Source: Akkermansiaceae bacterium UBA7890 (GTDB lineage: Bacteria; Verrucomicrobiota; Verrucomicrobiia; Verrucomicrobiales; Akkermansiaceae). Taken from it: a stretch of 57,725 nt of DNA. The stretch spans positions 1-57,725 of the forward strand of contig DLRK01000050.1 of the NCBI GenBank assembly GCA_002501065.1, read 5' to 3'. Shown in pieces: positions 1-8,985 of the stretch (the stretch's first letter is position 1; each line of letters opens with the position of its first letter). Below the pieces are notes generated by a model. The model had not been told where the DNA came from, did no database searches, and saw only the letters and a program-made list of their open reading frames with translations. Both the position numbers and the translations under genes were made by a program.

Positions 1-253
1 CTGGACCCGCGGCCGGCGACCAGTTCGGCGTTTCGGAAGAATCCAGCCCTTGAGTTTCATGATGCGGTGGACCTTCTTTCGGTTCACTTTGACCCCGTCA
101 CGGAAGCGCAGGCGGCTCCAGGTGCCTCGCACCCCGCAGGCAGGCTCCTGGCGGTGGATGCGCTTGATGCGTGCCGCCATGGCCTCGTCGATGGGCCGCG
201 CCTTGCGCTGCCGGGGTTGGAGTAAGCAGAGGAACGCGCTCCGATTTCTCATT
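1..253 (-). mobile_element. IS3-family transposase OrfB fragment, 5'-truncated, cut by window edge
   Basis: Read on the minus strand this is an open frame running off the left edge. It contains the N-terminal part of an IS3-family (IS2/IS150-like) OrfB: a basic PRQRKARP segment, then RIKRIHRQEP, then VNRKKVHRIMKLKGW just ahead of where the DDE integrase domain should begin. The nearest in-frame ATG (253-251) overlaps the stop codon of the upstream glycosidase. The helix-turn-helix region that normally precedes this segment in OrfB is missing, so this looks like a 5'-truncated remnant and not an intact element. No terminal inverted repeat was seen. The family call rests on motif resemblance only; the remainder lies outside the window. 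Confidence 0.6.
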
Positions 254-2738
254 CCTCGAACTCCACGCTCACCTCGAGGATTCCCACTGCGGTGTCCTCC
301 TTCGGGGTCATGTGAATGCGGATGGCGTCGCAGGTAAGCGGCGCAGCCGGATGGACCACGTTGTATTGATTTCCGCGGGTGGCGTATTTGTCGGTGGTGT
401 AGAGTTCGAAGGGCTTCCATTTGCTATTCTGCTCGATCTCGATCGACCACTCCTCAGGGAATTTGACATCTCCCTGCCAGCGATTCATCCAGAACACTCC
501 GACGCTGCGAATTTTCTTCGGTCCCTTAAAGCGTCCCGAAACCCATTGTGGTTTTCCGGACTGCCCGCGGCTGGTCCAACGCAGCACCTTGTTGCCGCTC
601 GACCATTTGTCCACTTTGCCGTCGCCAATTGCGGTAACGGTATCTTCGCCGGCGGTGTGCGAAGCGGTGATCCCGGCAAAAACGCTTTCTCGGGGAAGCT
701 CAAGTGGATCGAATATCGCCAACTCTGGTTTGGTGGGGAACCACACCGTCATGGAGCCTGTGTCGCGATTGTTCCAGGCATAGTAGGGCGTCAATACCAG
801 AGGGATTATCGCCTTGCTGCCACCTTCCTCAGTGAGGGCTCTGGCAGTGATGGTTGCTTGGAGAAATGAACCGTGATCGATCGTCTTTGTGGAGATTTTT
901 GCCTCGGTGGTTTTAGATTCTCCCTTGAAAAAGTAGCGCTGTGTCACGCCGCCATTGTCGATTCCCTCGGCGCACATCACGAAGGGACCACGTGTCAGCG
1001 CAATGCGATCCACGTTTGCCTCAACCGACGGATGGCTGCGATTTGCGCGGACCGGCATGGGCAAGTCCAATTCCACCTTGTCGCCTGCCTGCCAATCTCG
1101 CTCAATGACCACGAACCCTTTTTCCAAGTGCGTTGCTTCGACCGCTCTGCCATTCACGGACAGGGAAACCGGTGCACCCTCCGGGTCGACGAACTCATAG
1201 AGACCGCCTGGCACGAACTGTTCGCCCTGCGCCCAGGTGGGAATGCGCAGGTGCAGTCGAAATTGGCCGGACTGCGCCGGGTCGAGGCGAATCGAAATTT
1301 TGCCGTCGTTCGGGTAGTTCGTCGACTGTGCGATTTTCACCTTTGTTCCGGCGACATCGATTTCCGTGCTGCTCTCGGCGTAGAAGGTTATGTAGATATT
1401 CCCGTCATCATGCGCATAGGTCATGCCCGGCACCTGGGGGATGAGCCGTGCCATGTTCGAGGGGCAGCAAGCGGTGCCAAACCACGGGGCCCGGCCCGCT
1501 GTGCCGTGGTTGAATGGATATTTGCCGTCCGCGTCGAGTGGATTGACGTAGAAAAACTTGTTCCCCTCCAGGTTCACCGCCGCGAGCACGTTGTTGAGCA
1601 GTGCGATCTCCGCCACGTCGAGATACCTGGCATTCTTGTGAAGCAGGAACATGCGATAATTGAACAGCACGTTTCCGACGGCTGCGCAGGTTTCGTTGAA
1701 AGCGTGGGCGTTGGGCAATTCATACTGCGATCCGAAACCTTCAATTCCATGGACTGCTCCGAGTCCGCCCGTGATGTGCATGCGGGTGTTGGTGATGTCG
1801 CCCCAGATCCGATCCAGGGCCTCAGCGTATTTCTCTTCGCCGGTGAGGGCTTCGATATCGGCCATTGCGGAATAGAGGTAAGTAGCGCGGACGGCGTGGC
1901 CCACTGCTTCGCTCTGCTCAGCAACTGGCTTGTGCTGCTGTGCGTAGGTCGGCGACATGACTCCTTCGCCATCGGGCACGTAGGTCACTCCGCGGATCTC
2001 GAGAAATTTCTGTGCCATGTTGAGGTAGAGTTGCTTGCCGGTGACGCGGTAAAGTTTGACCAGTGCAAGTTCAGGTTCCTGGTGGCCGGGGGCCTGGCGG
2101 ACGGGATTCCCGCCGTTGTATTTTGGATCACCCTCGAAAAAGACCCGGTTGATGTGCCGGGCATTCTTCTCCGCAATCTTGAGCAGGGCATCCTTGCCGG
2201 TGGTCTCGTAATATGCGACGGCAGCCTCGTAAAGATGGCCCATGTTGTAGAGTTCATGACTGTGAACGACGAAGGAATAGGGGCGGTCGCCCATCATGTT
2301 CTTTCCCGTGCCGACACCCGTGGTGTGTGACGGGTAGAGGTATCCGTTTTCTTCCTGGGCGTCGCCGATGATGGCAATGATCCTGTCCATTCTCGCTTCC
2401 AGCTTGGGATCGCGTTCCAGTTGCAACAGGTAGGCCGCTCCTTCCATGACCTTGTAGAGATCAGAATCGATGAAGCGGTGAGCCCGGTGATTCTCGATGG
2501 TGTTCCCATCTAGAAAATCCGCCGCGGCCTGCAGGTGGGCGACGCCGGATTCGGTGCGTTCGAATGCCCAGGGGACAAGCACTTCGCGCTGCGTCACCAT
2601 GCGCGGCAGCCAGAAGTCGCTCGTCATCTCCACCTCGTAGTAGGAAACCGGCTTGAGCGGATAGTCGACGCCCGAGGCGAGGCCAGGATGAAAGGTCGCC
2701 GCGAGTGCCACGCAAAGAGTGAGACGAGAGATTTTCAT
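249..2738 (-). CDS. GH127-family glycoside hydrolase (beta-L-arabinofuranosidase type), secreted
   Basis: 829 residues starting with a signal peptide (MKISRLTLCVALAATF, cleavage near residue 22). The body matches glycoside hydrolase family 127, whose characterised member HypBA1 removes beta-L-arabinofuranose using a zinc-bound cysteine nucleophile. The expected metal/catalytic residues are visible: Glu and Cys in NETCAAV (about 349-351) and the Cys pair in TACCPSN (about 424-425), at nearly the spacing of Glu338/Cys340 and Cys417/Cys418 in HypBA1. About 130 C-terminal residues after the barrel and sandwich resemble a carbohydrate-binding or discoidin-like extension. It probably acts in the periplasm or outside on plant or algal polysaccharide. 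The exact substrate cannot be told, because the family also includes other specificities. Its stop codon overlaps the frame of the transposase remnant. Confidence 0.87.
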   Translation of the reverse strand: MKISRLTLCVALAATFHPGLASGVDYPLKPVSYYEVEMTSDFWLPRMVTQREVLVPWAFERTESGVAHLQAAADFLDGNTIENHRAHRFIDSDLYKVMEGAAYLLQLERDPKLEARMDRIIAIIGDAQEENGYLYPSHTTGVGTGKNMMGDRPYSFVVHSHELYNMGHLYEAAVAYYETTGKDALLKIAEKNARHINRVFFEGDPKYNGGNPVRQAPGHQEPELALVKLYRVTGKQLYLNMAQKFLEIRGVTYVPDGEGVMSPTYAQQHKPVAEQSEAVGHAVRATYLYSAMADIEALTGEEKYAEALDRIWGDITNTRMHITGGLGAVHGIEGFGSQYELPNAHAFNETCAAVGNVLFNYRMFLLHKNARYLDVAEIALLNNVLAAVNLEGNKFFYVNPLDADGKYPFNHGTAGRAPWFGTACCPSNMARLIPQVPGMTYAHDDGNIYITFYAESSTEIDVAGTKVKIAQSTNYPNDGKISIRLDPAQSGQFRLHLRIPTWAQGEQFVPGGLYEFVDPEGAPVSLSVNGRAVEATHLEKGFVVIERDWQAGDKVELDLPMPVRANRSHPSVEANVDRIALTRGPFVMCAEGIDNGGVTQRYFFKGESKTTEAKISTKTIDHGSFLQATITARALTEEGGSKAIIPLVLTPYYAWNNRDTGSMTVWFPTKPELAIFDPLELPRESVFAGITASHTAGEDTVTAIGDGKVDKWSSGNKVLRWTSRGQSGKPQWVSGRFKGPKKIRSVGVFWMNRWQGDVKFPEEWSIEIEQNSKWKPFELYTTDKYATRGNQYNVVHPAAPLTCDAIRIHMTPKEDTAVGILEVSVEFEE

Positions 2739-2934
2739 AAAATCGTGGGTGCCGGGGTGTGCCGATTTTGTTTAGAACCAACGCGTCGACGTGCCAAGTC
2801 ATTGATGAGCACTGAGAACGGGTCACTGAAATGGCAACGCTATGGCCCTTCGGCGCGCTGGGCCCACTCAGGACACCATCCGCCGCCCCTTGATTGGCGG
2901 GGCAGGCTATTCAAGCATGCCGAACCGGTGGGAA

Positions 2935-3290
2935 TGGTGGAGGCGAGGGGAGTCGAACCCCTGTCCTGAAGACCTTTCGCACAGGCGTCTACATGTTTAG
3001 CGGCCAGTTGGTGTTTCGGGATCCGGACCTCTGTCCGCCAGTTCCGGTTCCCTAGAAACCTGTTTAATCTCGTAAGCTGACCCGGTTCCCCGGCCCTCTC
3101 ACCAGCCTGCTGGTGGTCGCGGACTGCCGTAGCAGGCGTTCGACAGTCCACGTCGCTGTCAATTAAGCAGCGAGTGCAAGCTCGTTGGAGTCTGCAGTTA
3201 TGTTTTTTGATCGGCTTTTTAGGAGGCCAACCGATCAACCTCCACATGCAGCCTGCGTTTCCAACCTTCAGTCGAAACCGTGGCGCCCCC
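2935..3290 (-). ncRNA. ssrA: tmRNA (transfer-messenger RNA)
   Basis: One-piece tmRNA on the minus strand, about 356 nt. The 5' end begins GGGGGCGCCACGGTTTCGAC and its first seven bases pair with the 3' CGCCTCC that precedes an encoded CCA (2935-2937). The 3' T-arm reads GGACAGGGGTTCGACTCCCC. The tag reading frame runs from GCA at 3195 to TAA at 3163 and encodes ADSNELALAA, ending in the typical ELALAA degron recognised by ClpXP. This RNA rescues ribosomes stalled on truncated mRNAs together with SmpB, which is not in the window. It lies between the glycosidase and the acyltransferase and is probably transcribed on its own. Confidence 0.95.
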
Positions 3291-3368
3291 GTTTGTTTGT
3301 GACGGAGTTCTGGAAAGATAGCCCGTCAGGGCGGAAATTCAAGCCCAGAGGAACGGGCAGCGGTTTCC

Positions 3369-4607
3369 TTAGAAAAGTGCCGCTCCCGGGGCCTCGTTGC
3401 TGGCATTGATCGAGTTGATCCCATCCTGAACGGCAGTTTCACAATCGCGGGTGAGTTCGGCGATGGCTTCCCGGGCCCGGGCCTGGAAGGGATCGAGTCG
3501 CTCGCGCAGGTCGATGGGAGTGCCGAGTTGCACGATGCAGCGTCGCCTGCCTACGGGCCGGAAGATCCGGGAATGAACATCTTCCTGCAGGCGGGCCACC
3601 GTTTCGGCGACCCGGTCAAGGGTCGGGTTGATTGCCATGTAGCCGCCCCGGTAACCCAGAATCCGCAGGGCCAGCATGGCCTCGTCGGCCCAGTGGTTGG
3701 CGGCGGGGTGATCCACCTCCCGATCGGGATCGGTGCGCACGGCATGAACCGTGGCCCTGATTCGGCGAATGCGGCCGGTCTGGTCCACGTCGGGAGGGAC
3801 CTTGAGTTTCATTTTCCTTTCGAGGGCAGCGATGATCTGCCCGGCCGCGTGGTGGATCTGGTCATCGACCGTTCCGGCCTGGTCGGGAGAGGTGTAGCCA
3901 CGTTGCCCGAGGAACCGGTTCAGGGCCGTGGTGCTGATCCGCATCACCTCGGAGCCGAAGTCAGCGTTGCGGTCGAGCTCGGTGTCGAACTGTCGGGCGA
4001 GGTCGTCGATAATCTGCTTCAGGATCCCGCGCACGTCCTCGAGATAGGTAAACTTCAGGGAGACCGGGATGGCGTAAACCGGTTGCTCGGTTCCGACCGC
4101 CTTCTGGGCCCGCAGGGCAATGTAGGAGGCTCCCTCGGCGAAAGGGGCGACCTGGTCGTTGCTGAGGTAGACATTACCCTCGGGAAAGAGGATGAGGGGA
4201 TATTTGCCAGCCACCACGATGTCAGTCGCGCACTTCATCGATTTGCGATCGCCGCCCTCGCGGTCAACGCTGAAGGCGCCGGTTCGCTGCATGTACCAGC
4301 CCTGGATTCTGCTCCGGGTGAACACGTCGTAGGCCGCCATGAAGGAGGGGCGGATGCCCAGACGGCGACTCACTTCCAGCATCACCTGGGGGTCGCTGTG
4401 GGTGGAATGGTTCGGCAGAAGGACGAAGCGGGCTCCTTTGCTGCAGGCCTCATGGAGGGGACTGCGGCCGCGGATCTCCAGGTCCTTGACGAGGTGCCGT
4501 CTTCCCGGAAGGGCAAGTTTCCCAACGATCAGCTGGGTCAGTGAGATGAGGAGCGGACTGGGCCTGGGGGGGACGAACTGGTAGGGTAGATCAGCAAAAT
4601 CCAGCAT
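3369..4607 (-). CDS. PlsC-type lysophospholipid/glycerol-3-phosphate acyltransferase family protein
   Basis: 412 residues. The N-terminal half has the acyltransferase signature: NHSTHSDP (the catalytic HX4D motif, around residues 62-68) and FPEGNVY (the acyl-acceptor binding FPEG block, around 142). These mark the PlsC superfamily, which transfers acyl groups to glycerol-3-phosphate, lysophosphatidate or related acceptors at the membrane. The protein is longer than a standard PlsC (about 240 residues); the C-terminal 170 residues are charged and not recognised. No clear transmembrane helix is seen beyond a short hydrophobic stretch near the N-terminus. The acceptor is unknown. It is read toward the tmRNA and diverges from the GNAT gene. 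Confidence 0.75.
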   Translation of the reverse strand: MLDFADLPYQFVPPRPSPLLISLTQLIVGKLALPGRRHLVKDLEIRGRSPLHEACSKGARFVLLPNHSTHSDPQVMLEVSRRLGIRPSFMAAYDVFTRSRIQGWYMQRTGAFSVDREGGDRKSMKCATDIVVAGKYPLILFPEGNVYLSNDQVAPFAEGASYIALRAQKAVGTEQPVYAIPVSLKFTYLEDVRGILKQIIDDLARQFDTELDRNADFGSEVMRISTTALNRFLGQRGYTSPDQAGTVDDQIHHAAGQIIAALERKMKLKVPPDVDQTGRIRRIRATVHAVRTDPDREVDHPAANHWADEAMLALRILGYRGGYMAINPTLDRVAETVARLQEDVHSRIFRPVGRRRCIVQLGTPIDLRERLDPFQARAREAIAELTRDCETAVQDGINSINASNEAPGAALF

Positions 4608-4702
4608 CAGTGCCCGTATTTTATCAATAGGGGACTGAAGGGCAAGACATCGGTCCGCTATCTGTTTCTTGACCTGGATGCCATTTCCGGTGGCATGAAC
4701 CT

Positions 4703-5188
4703 GTGCAGGAAAACCGGAGTATTCGCCCAGCCACCCGTGAAGATGAACCGGAACTCATCCGTTTGATTGACGAGGTCTACCGGGAGTATGGTGATGAGAT
4801 CGATCTGGAGGGCTATGACCGGGACCTGCTTGACGTGGAAGCCGCTTACCGGGAGATCGGTGGAGAGTTCGTGGTTCTGGAGGAGGATGGGCGGATCTCA
4901 GGCGCGCATGCCACCCAGCCGGTCGATCAGGATGAAGGGATTGTGACCTTTCGTCGGCTTTACCTCCCATCCAGGAATCGTGGGACGGGAGCTGGCAAAG
5001 CCCTCATGGACTGGGCGGTGGGGTGGAGCCGGGAGCACGGTTACCATCGGGTGGAGTTCTGGTCCGACACCCGGTTTACGAGAGCCCATCGTTTCTTTGC
5101 GCGCTATGGTTTTGTCCGGGCCGGGGTCCGGGATGTCGAGGAAGGGAAGCTGAGTTTCTCAGAGTATCATTTCTCAATGGATTTTTGA
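4703..5188 (+). CDS. GNAT-family N-acetyltransferase
   Basis: 161 residues beginning at a GTG (4703); the nearby ATG at 4694 is in another frame. The fold pattern of Gcn5-related N-acetyltransferases is clear: SIRPATREDEPELIRLI at the start, the acetyl-CoA pyrophosphate loop RNRGTGAGKALMDWA (variant of R/Q-x-x-G-x-G/A), and the C-terminal ARYGFVRAG strand. The substrate cannot be predicted. It may be cotranscribed with the following DUF1080 gene, which starts 23 bases downstream. Confidence 0.8.
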   Translation: MQENRSIRPATREDEPELIRLIDEVYREYGDEIDLEGYDRDLLDVEAAYREIGGEFVVLEEDGRISGAHATQPVDQDEGIVTFRRLYLPSRNRGTGAGKALMDWAVGWSREHGYHRVEFWSDTRFTRAHRFFARYGFVRAGVRDVEEGKLSFSEYHFSMDF

Positions 5189-5211
5189 GGCGGATACCCT
5201 TGAATAGAGCC

Positions 5212-6663
5212 ATGAAAATCGGTCCGCCTGCGCTCATGCCTGCTTTGGCTGCGGTTCTTTATTCCTTCATGGCGCTGTCCGGAGCCGCCCAGGAGGTGGA
5301 AACCGGAGGGGCAGAGGAGTTGCTTGAGTCTTTGCTGCCGGACAGGGAAAGGGTGCTGGAATTCCAACGACGGATCGAACAACTCGGTTCCGAACAGTTC
5401 AAGGAGCGCAAGGCTGCGATGGAGCAGCTCCTGGCCGCTTCGCTCATACCGGCAGGGGTCCTCGACCGTGGCCTGGAGAGCGAGGAACCTGAGATCAGGA
5501 ACCGGACCAGGGAAATCGTCAGGCGGGGGGGAGCAAGGAAGAGCCAGATGGTGTTCGAGGAGGCGTTGCGGGCTATGGTGAAGGAGAGCCGGAAGGGGCT
5601 TCTCGGCAAGGTGGTGGAAGTGATGGAAAGCGGGGTGGAAGTTGGAGATGCCGCTCTGGCTGCGCACGCGACAGCAGGAACGGTGGAGGAAGGGGATCTG
5701 GCCCTGCTGGCTCGACTGGCGGGGGGGAAGAATGCAATCGGGAGGCGGATGGCTGCTGCCGGAGGTGAGGTTCTCGGGCCTCGTGGGGCCGGAATTCTAC
5801 AACCTTTGCTGAAGGATGGAGATTCGGCGGTAAAACTCCAGGCAGCGGTCGCTCTGGCCAATCTGGGCTCGCTGGAGGGGGCTCGGACCCTGGGAGAATT
5901 TCTCTTCTCCGATCATGCCTCTGAGCGGATGAAGGCCTGGAAGGGTCTGCTTTCTCTGACCGGTCGGGAGTTTGGCTACAATGCCCTTGATGGAGCGGAT
6001 AAACGCCGCGAAGCGGCGATCCGGTGGACGGAATTCCTCAAGGGGGAGGTTGTTCTGGTGGGGAAGGTTGAACAGTTAAAATCCATCCAACTCTTTAATG
6101 GAAAGGACTTGACGGGATGGACGCACTTTCGGCGGGGCAAGGCGGTGGAACCGGGCGAAAAGACATGGTCGGTTGAGGAGGGGATCCTGGTCTGCCCCGG
6201 GAAGGGCCCGGGTGACTTGCGAACCAATGTTGAGTTTGAAGACTATGTGCTGGTTGTTTCCTATCGGGCAACGGAGCGGGGTGCAGATAGTGGAGTGGGG
6301 GTCATGATGACCGGAGCCAAGGGGCAACCGGCGGGCGGATTCCGTTTTGACGGAGGAGACTATCTGGAAGTGCAGCTCCTGCCAGGGAGCTCCGGTGATC
6401 TTTACCGGATTGGAAATTTCAAGGCCAAGGTGGAGGGACGGGATTTCGCCTTTTCCCATCGGCGGAAAATACAAGTGGAAGAACCCCTCAACCAGTGGCA
6501 TGAGATGCGCCTGGAGGTGAGGGGCGGACTGGTGAAGGTCTATCTCAACGGGGTTCTCGTCAACGAGGTTTCAGGCCGCGAGGGTCCGGGGCGGATTTTG
6601 CTCCGGGAGGAGCGTTTCAAATACGAGTTCAGGGAGATCTCACTGCTGCCGGTGGGAGAGTGA
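5212..6663 (+). CDS. Exported HEAT-repeat plus DUF1080 (3-keto-disaccharide hydrolase-like) protein
   Basis: I start this at ATG 5212, which opens a signal peptide (MKIGPPALMPALAAVLYSF, cleavage near AAQ), giving 483 residues. Residues about 40-290 are helical and HEAT-like (for example DSAVKLQAAVALANLGS). The C-terminal 200 residues begin LFNGKDLTGWTHF and continue through WSVEEGILVC and DYVLVVSYRA, the hallmark of DUF1080. That jelly-roll domain is very frequent in Planctomycetota and Verrucomicrobiota and is now described as a 3-keto-disaccharide hydrolase domain. The role here is probably extracytoplasmic carbohydrate binding or hydrolysis, with the HEAT part as a scaffold. The frame stays open upstream to 5023, but that stretch overlaps the GNAT gene and is discarded. 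Confidence 0.75.
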   Translation: MKIGPPALMPALAAVLYSFMALSGAAQEVETGGAEELLESLLPDRERVLEFQRRIEQLGSEQFKERKAAMEQLLAASLIPAGVLDRGLESEEPEIRNRTREIVRRGGARKSQMVFEEALRAMVKESRKGLLGKVVEVMESGVEVGDAALAAHATAGTVEEGDLALLARLAGGKNAIGRRMAAAGGEVLGPRGAGILQPLLKDGDSAVKLQAAVALANLGSLEGARTLGEFLFSDHASERMKAWKGLLSLTGREFGYNALDGADKRREAAIRWTEFLKGEVVLVGKVEQLKSIQLFNGKDLTGWTHFRRGKAVEPGEKTWSVEEGILVCPGKGPGDLRTNVEFEDYVLVVSYRATERGADSGVGVMMTGAKGQPAGGFRFDGGDYLEVQLLPGSSGDLYRIGNFKAKVEGRDFAFSHRRKIQVEEPLNQWHEMRLEVRGGLVKVYLNGVLVNEVSGREGPGRILLREERFKYEFREISLLPVGE

Positions 6664-6940
6664 AGTCGCCTGGCATCCTTCGAACGAGCCCGGGAAAGGC
6701 AGAAGGCAGCCTGCCGGATGAGAGATCGTTGAGCCCTTTATGACTAAGGTTGCTTTGTTTCGGCGGGACTTGGGATCTCACTCCGGCAATGGCTGCCTTT
6801 CCTGTCCCCTCAACCGGCCCGATCGGTCCGGATTTTTAAAAGATTCCGAATTGTGAGTAACTTGCTCTTATTCTTTGGCCAACTGAAATTTCTTAACTCC
6901 TTGATTGCATTTGATGGTGGAACTTGGCGAATTGGTGCTG

Positions 6941-7261
6941 ATGTCTACCACTAAGAATGTTCTGGCTGAGGGAATCGAAATCATCGGAACGATCAAGTTC
7001 CAGAACGACATGATCATTGATGGAAAAGTGGAGGGAGAAATCCAGTCCGACAAGGGAACGGTCACGATCGGCGAAAACGCCCGCATCAAGGGCGATGTCA
7101 GGGCCGGCGAAGTCAAGATGTTCGGCTGCGTGGAGGGGGGGATTTACACCGAGCGCTGCGAGTTGAAGGCAAACTCGAGACTGGAGGGCGACATCACGAC
7201 CAAGAGCCTCAAAATGGAGGAAGGAGCCTTGCTGTCCGGCAAGATGCAGACCGGTGGTTGA
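6941..7261 (+). CDS. Bactofilin (polymer-forming cytoskeletal protein)
   Basis: About 106 residues from ATG 6941 (MSTTKNVLAEG). The body is a run of short beta-helix rungs typical of bactofilin (DUF583): GTIKFQNDMIIDGKVEGEI, GTVTIGENARIKGDVRAGEV and LEGDITTKSLKMEEGALLSG. Bactofilins polymerise without nucleotide and help determine cell shape, stalk formation or chromosome positioning at the membrane. Earlier starts in the same frame (TTG 6905, ATG 6914) exist; the homologous part begins after 6941. The gene stands alone and converges with the LON-domain gene. The 277 bases before it contain no gene that I can see. Confidence 0.85.
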   Translation: MSTTKNVLAEGIEIIGTIKFQNDMIIDGKVEGEIQSDKGTVTIGENARIKGDVRAGEVKMFGCVEGGIYTERCELKANSRLEGDITTKSLKMEEGALLSGKMQTGG

Positions 7262-7337
7262 TGATCTGCGCTGGAGGCCTGGCGCAGGACTGAGAGGATC
7301 GAAGCACGGATTGGCGAACGACCTTGGGACGGGGAGG

Positions 7338-7961
7338 TTAGTTGTCTCCGCTTCGAAGAGTGCGGAGGTGCTCGATGAGGAGGTCGATCCGTCTGGGGAT
7401 GCTTAATTCTTCCAGCAGGGACTGACGGAGAGTGGTGTCCTGCACGAATTGCTGGGCGATGGCATCGCTCATCATTCCCGGATCCGAGGTGCGGTCGAGG
7501 AGCTGTTGCACCTTGGTGACGAGATCATCGGGAAATCCAAGCAGGATCGCCTCCACCACTTCCCGGAGGCGCCGGGTTTCGTCGGAGGACGGCCCCTCTT
7601 CCAGAATGTCCGAGGGGATCCTGGTGACGCGGGCGAAGGGATATGGTTTCCCGGGGAGCCACTCCGTGAAACGGATGCGGCAGAGGCCGTGCAGGAGGAG
7701 GTTGGAACGGCCGTCGGATTGCTCCCGGGAGGCCCGGATCAGGCCCGCTGTTCCAATCTCGGCCGTGCAGGATGCGAGATCCGGGATTTCGGTCCCGGTT
7801 AATCTGCCCACGCAGAAGAGACAGTCGCTTTCGACCGCTTCACGAAGCATCTGGCGGTAGCGTGGTTCAAAGATGTGGAGAGGCAGAGCACCATGGGGGA
7901 AAAGCGTGCAGTCGGGGAGCAGGATGACGCCCAGTTTATCAGGAAGTTGCAGAGCAGCCAC
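7338..7961 (-). CDS. LON substrate-binding (PUA-like) domain protein
   Basis: About 207 residues if translation starts at GTG 7961. The sequence has the N-terminal Lon domain without ATPase or protease parts: LPDCTLFPHGALPLHIFEPRYRQML, a hallmark of free-standing LON proteins, followed by GLCRIRFTEWL and the helical C-terminal bundle. Such proteins are widespread and their function is poorly defined. The same frame extends to 8285 with an ATG at 8153, but the extra N-terminal sequence is proline/arginine-rich and reaches the divergent gene at 8152, so a short form is more likely. No convincing ribosome-binding site was found for either start. Confidence 0.75.
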   Translation of the reverse strand: MAALQLPDKLGVILLPDCTLFPHGALPLHIFEPRYRQMLREAVESDCLFCVGRLTGTEIPDLASCTAEIGTAGLIRASREQSDGRSNLLLHGLCRIRFTEWLPGKPYPFARVTRIPSDILEEGPSSDETRRLREVVEAILLGFPDDLVTKVQQLLDRTSDPGMMSDAIAQQFVQDTTLRQSLLEELSIPRRIDLLIEHLRTLRSGDN

Positions 7962-8151
7962 GGGACGAAATTCAGATTGCGAGCAAGTAATCGGGTTTTC
8001 CGCCCGCCGTCTTGCAGGTGGGCGGGGAGGCGCTGGTTTGGGCTCAGACGGTGGCAGGCAGGAGAAAGGATGCAACAGTTTCGGGATTCGAAGTGCGTCG
8101 TGAAGAAAACGGGGTTGCCAGGGTGAGTCATATCTGCTCAATGCCTTTCTC

Positions 8152-8928
8152 ATGAATCCATTCAATTCGCTACTTATCCGTATTGCACTGATGGTGAGCT
8201 TGCTTTCATGTTCCGCTCGTGGCCAGGACCTCGCCGATATGTTCATCAACTGGGATCCCGACTGGCCCCAGCGCTTCGGTATCACGGGGGTCGGTTACTC
8301 CCAGGAGCAGAACTACGAGTTGAATAACTTCAAGGTGGATCTTCCTCTTCCCGTCGATCCCGGAGCGCTTCTCACCGAAATTGAGAATGAGGTGTCCCAG
8401 TGGGGCGTTAAGGCGGATGCCTGGATCCTGCCCTTCTGGAATGTGCACGCGATGGTGGGCAAGGTGGACGGGCACACGGCGGTTCATCTGAGCCCGGGGG
8501 CACAGGCGTTATTGGACACCGATCAGATTGGAGTGGATTACAAGGGAACGGTGTTCGCGGGAGGAACCACCCTGGCCTACGGGCAGGATTGGTGGTTCGT
8601 ATCCCTTACGGGTATTTATGCCTACACCGATGTGAAAGGTGATATTGAACCGATTCCAAGCTGGCTGATCGCGCCCAAGGTGGGAGCGCGTCGGGACAAA
8701 ATTGAAGTATGGGCGGGGGCGACCTACCTGAATGTGTCCGAGAGTCAGTCGGGGGTGTTTGACCTGGATGGACTTCTCCTGAATTACGACCTGGAACTGG
8801 AGGCCTCGGAAGCGTGGAATGCGCAACTCGGTTTGCGGTATTCCCTTACCGACTCGCTTTTCATGACCCTGGAGGCGGGCTTCGGGAACCGGGAATCGAT
8901 TACCGGTCACCTTGAGTGGCGGTTCTAG
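8152..8928 (+). CDS. Putative outer-membrane beta-barrel protein
   Basis: 258 residues with a signal peptide (IRIALMVSLLSCSARGQ). The mature part is rich in alternating hydrophobic/aromatic strands (WWFVSLTGIYAYTD, KIEVWAGATYLNVS, AWNAQLGLRYSL, LFMTLEAGFGN) and ends in GHLEWRF. A terminal phenylalanine is the usual recognition signal of outer-membrane barrels for BamA. No catalytic motif was recognised; a porin-like or structural role is an inference. The gene diverges from the LON-domain gene and converges with the FMN dehydrogenase gene. Confidence 0.6.
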   Translation: MNPFNSLLIRIALMVSLLSCSARGQDLADMFINWDPDWPQRFGITGVGYSQEQNYELNNFKVDLPLPVDPGALLTEIENEVSQWGVKADAWILPFWNVHAMVGKVDGHTAVHLSPGAQALLDTDQIGVDYKGTVFAGGTTLAYGQDWWFVSLTGIYAYTDVKGDIEPIPSWLIAPKVGARRDKIEVWAGATYLNVSESQSGVFDLDGLLLNYDLELEASEAWNAQLGLRYSLTDSLFMTLEAGFGNRESITGHLEWRF

Positions 8929-8962
8929 CAGGGAAGATCCGTTACCGCAGAGGCGCTCAAGT

Positions 8963-8976
8963 CCTGGCCTCCCAGG
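8963..8976. terminator. Short hairpin between convergent genes
   Basis: CCTGG (8963-8967) pairs with CCAGG (8972-8976) around a four-base loop, between the ends of the beta-barrel gene and the FMN dehydrogenase gene. There is no T-run after it on either strand. It is weak as a terminator and is listed mainly because similar U-less hairpins recur at other gene ends in this window. Confidence 0.25.
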
Positions 8977-8985
8977 GCAGGTTGA

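Noticed and set aside
873..2330. Plus-strand open frame of 485 codons
   Set aside because: Shadow of the GH127 gene; no recognisable domain.
7962..8285. N-terminal extension of the LON-domain protein
   Set aside because: Pro/Arg-rich sequence without homology that runs into the divergent gene at 8152.
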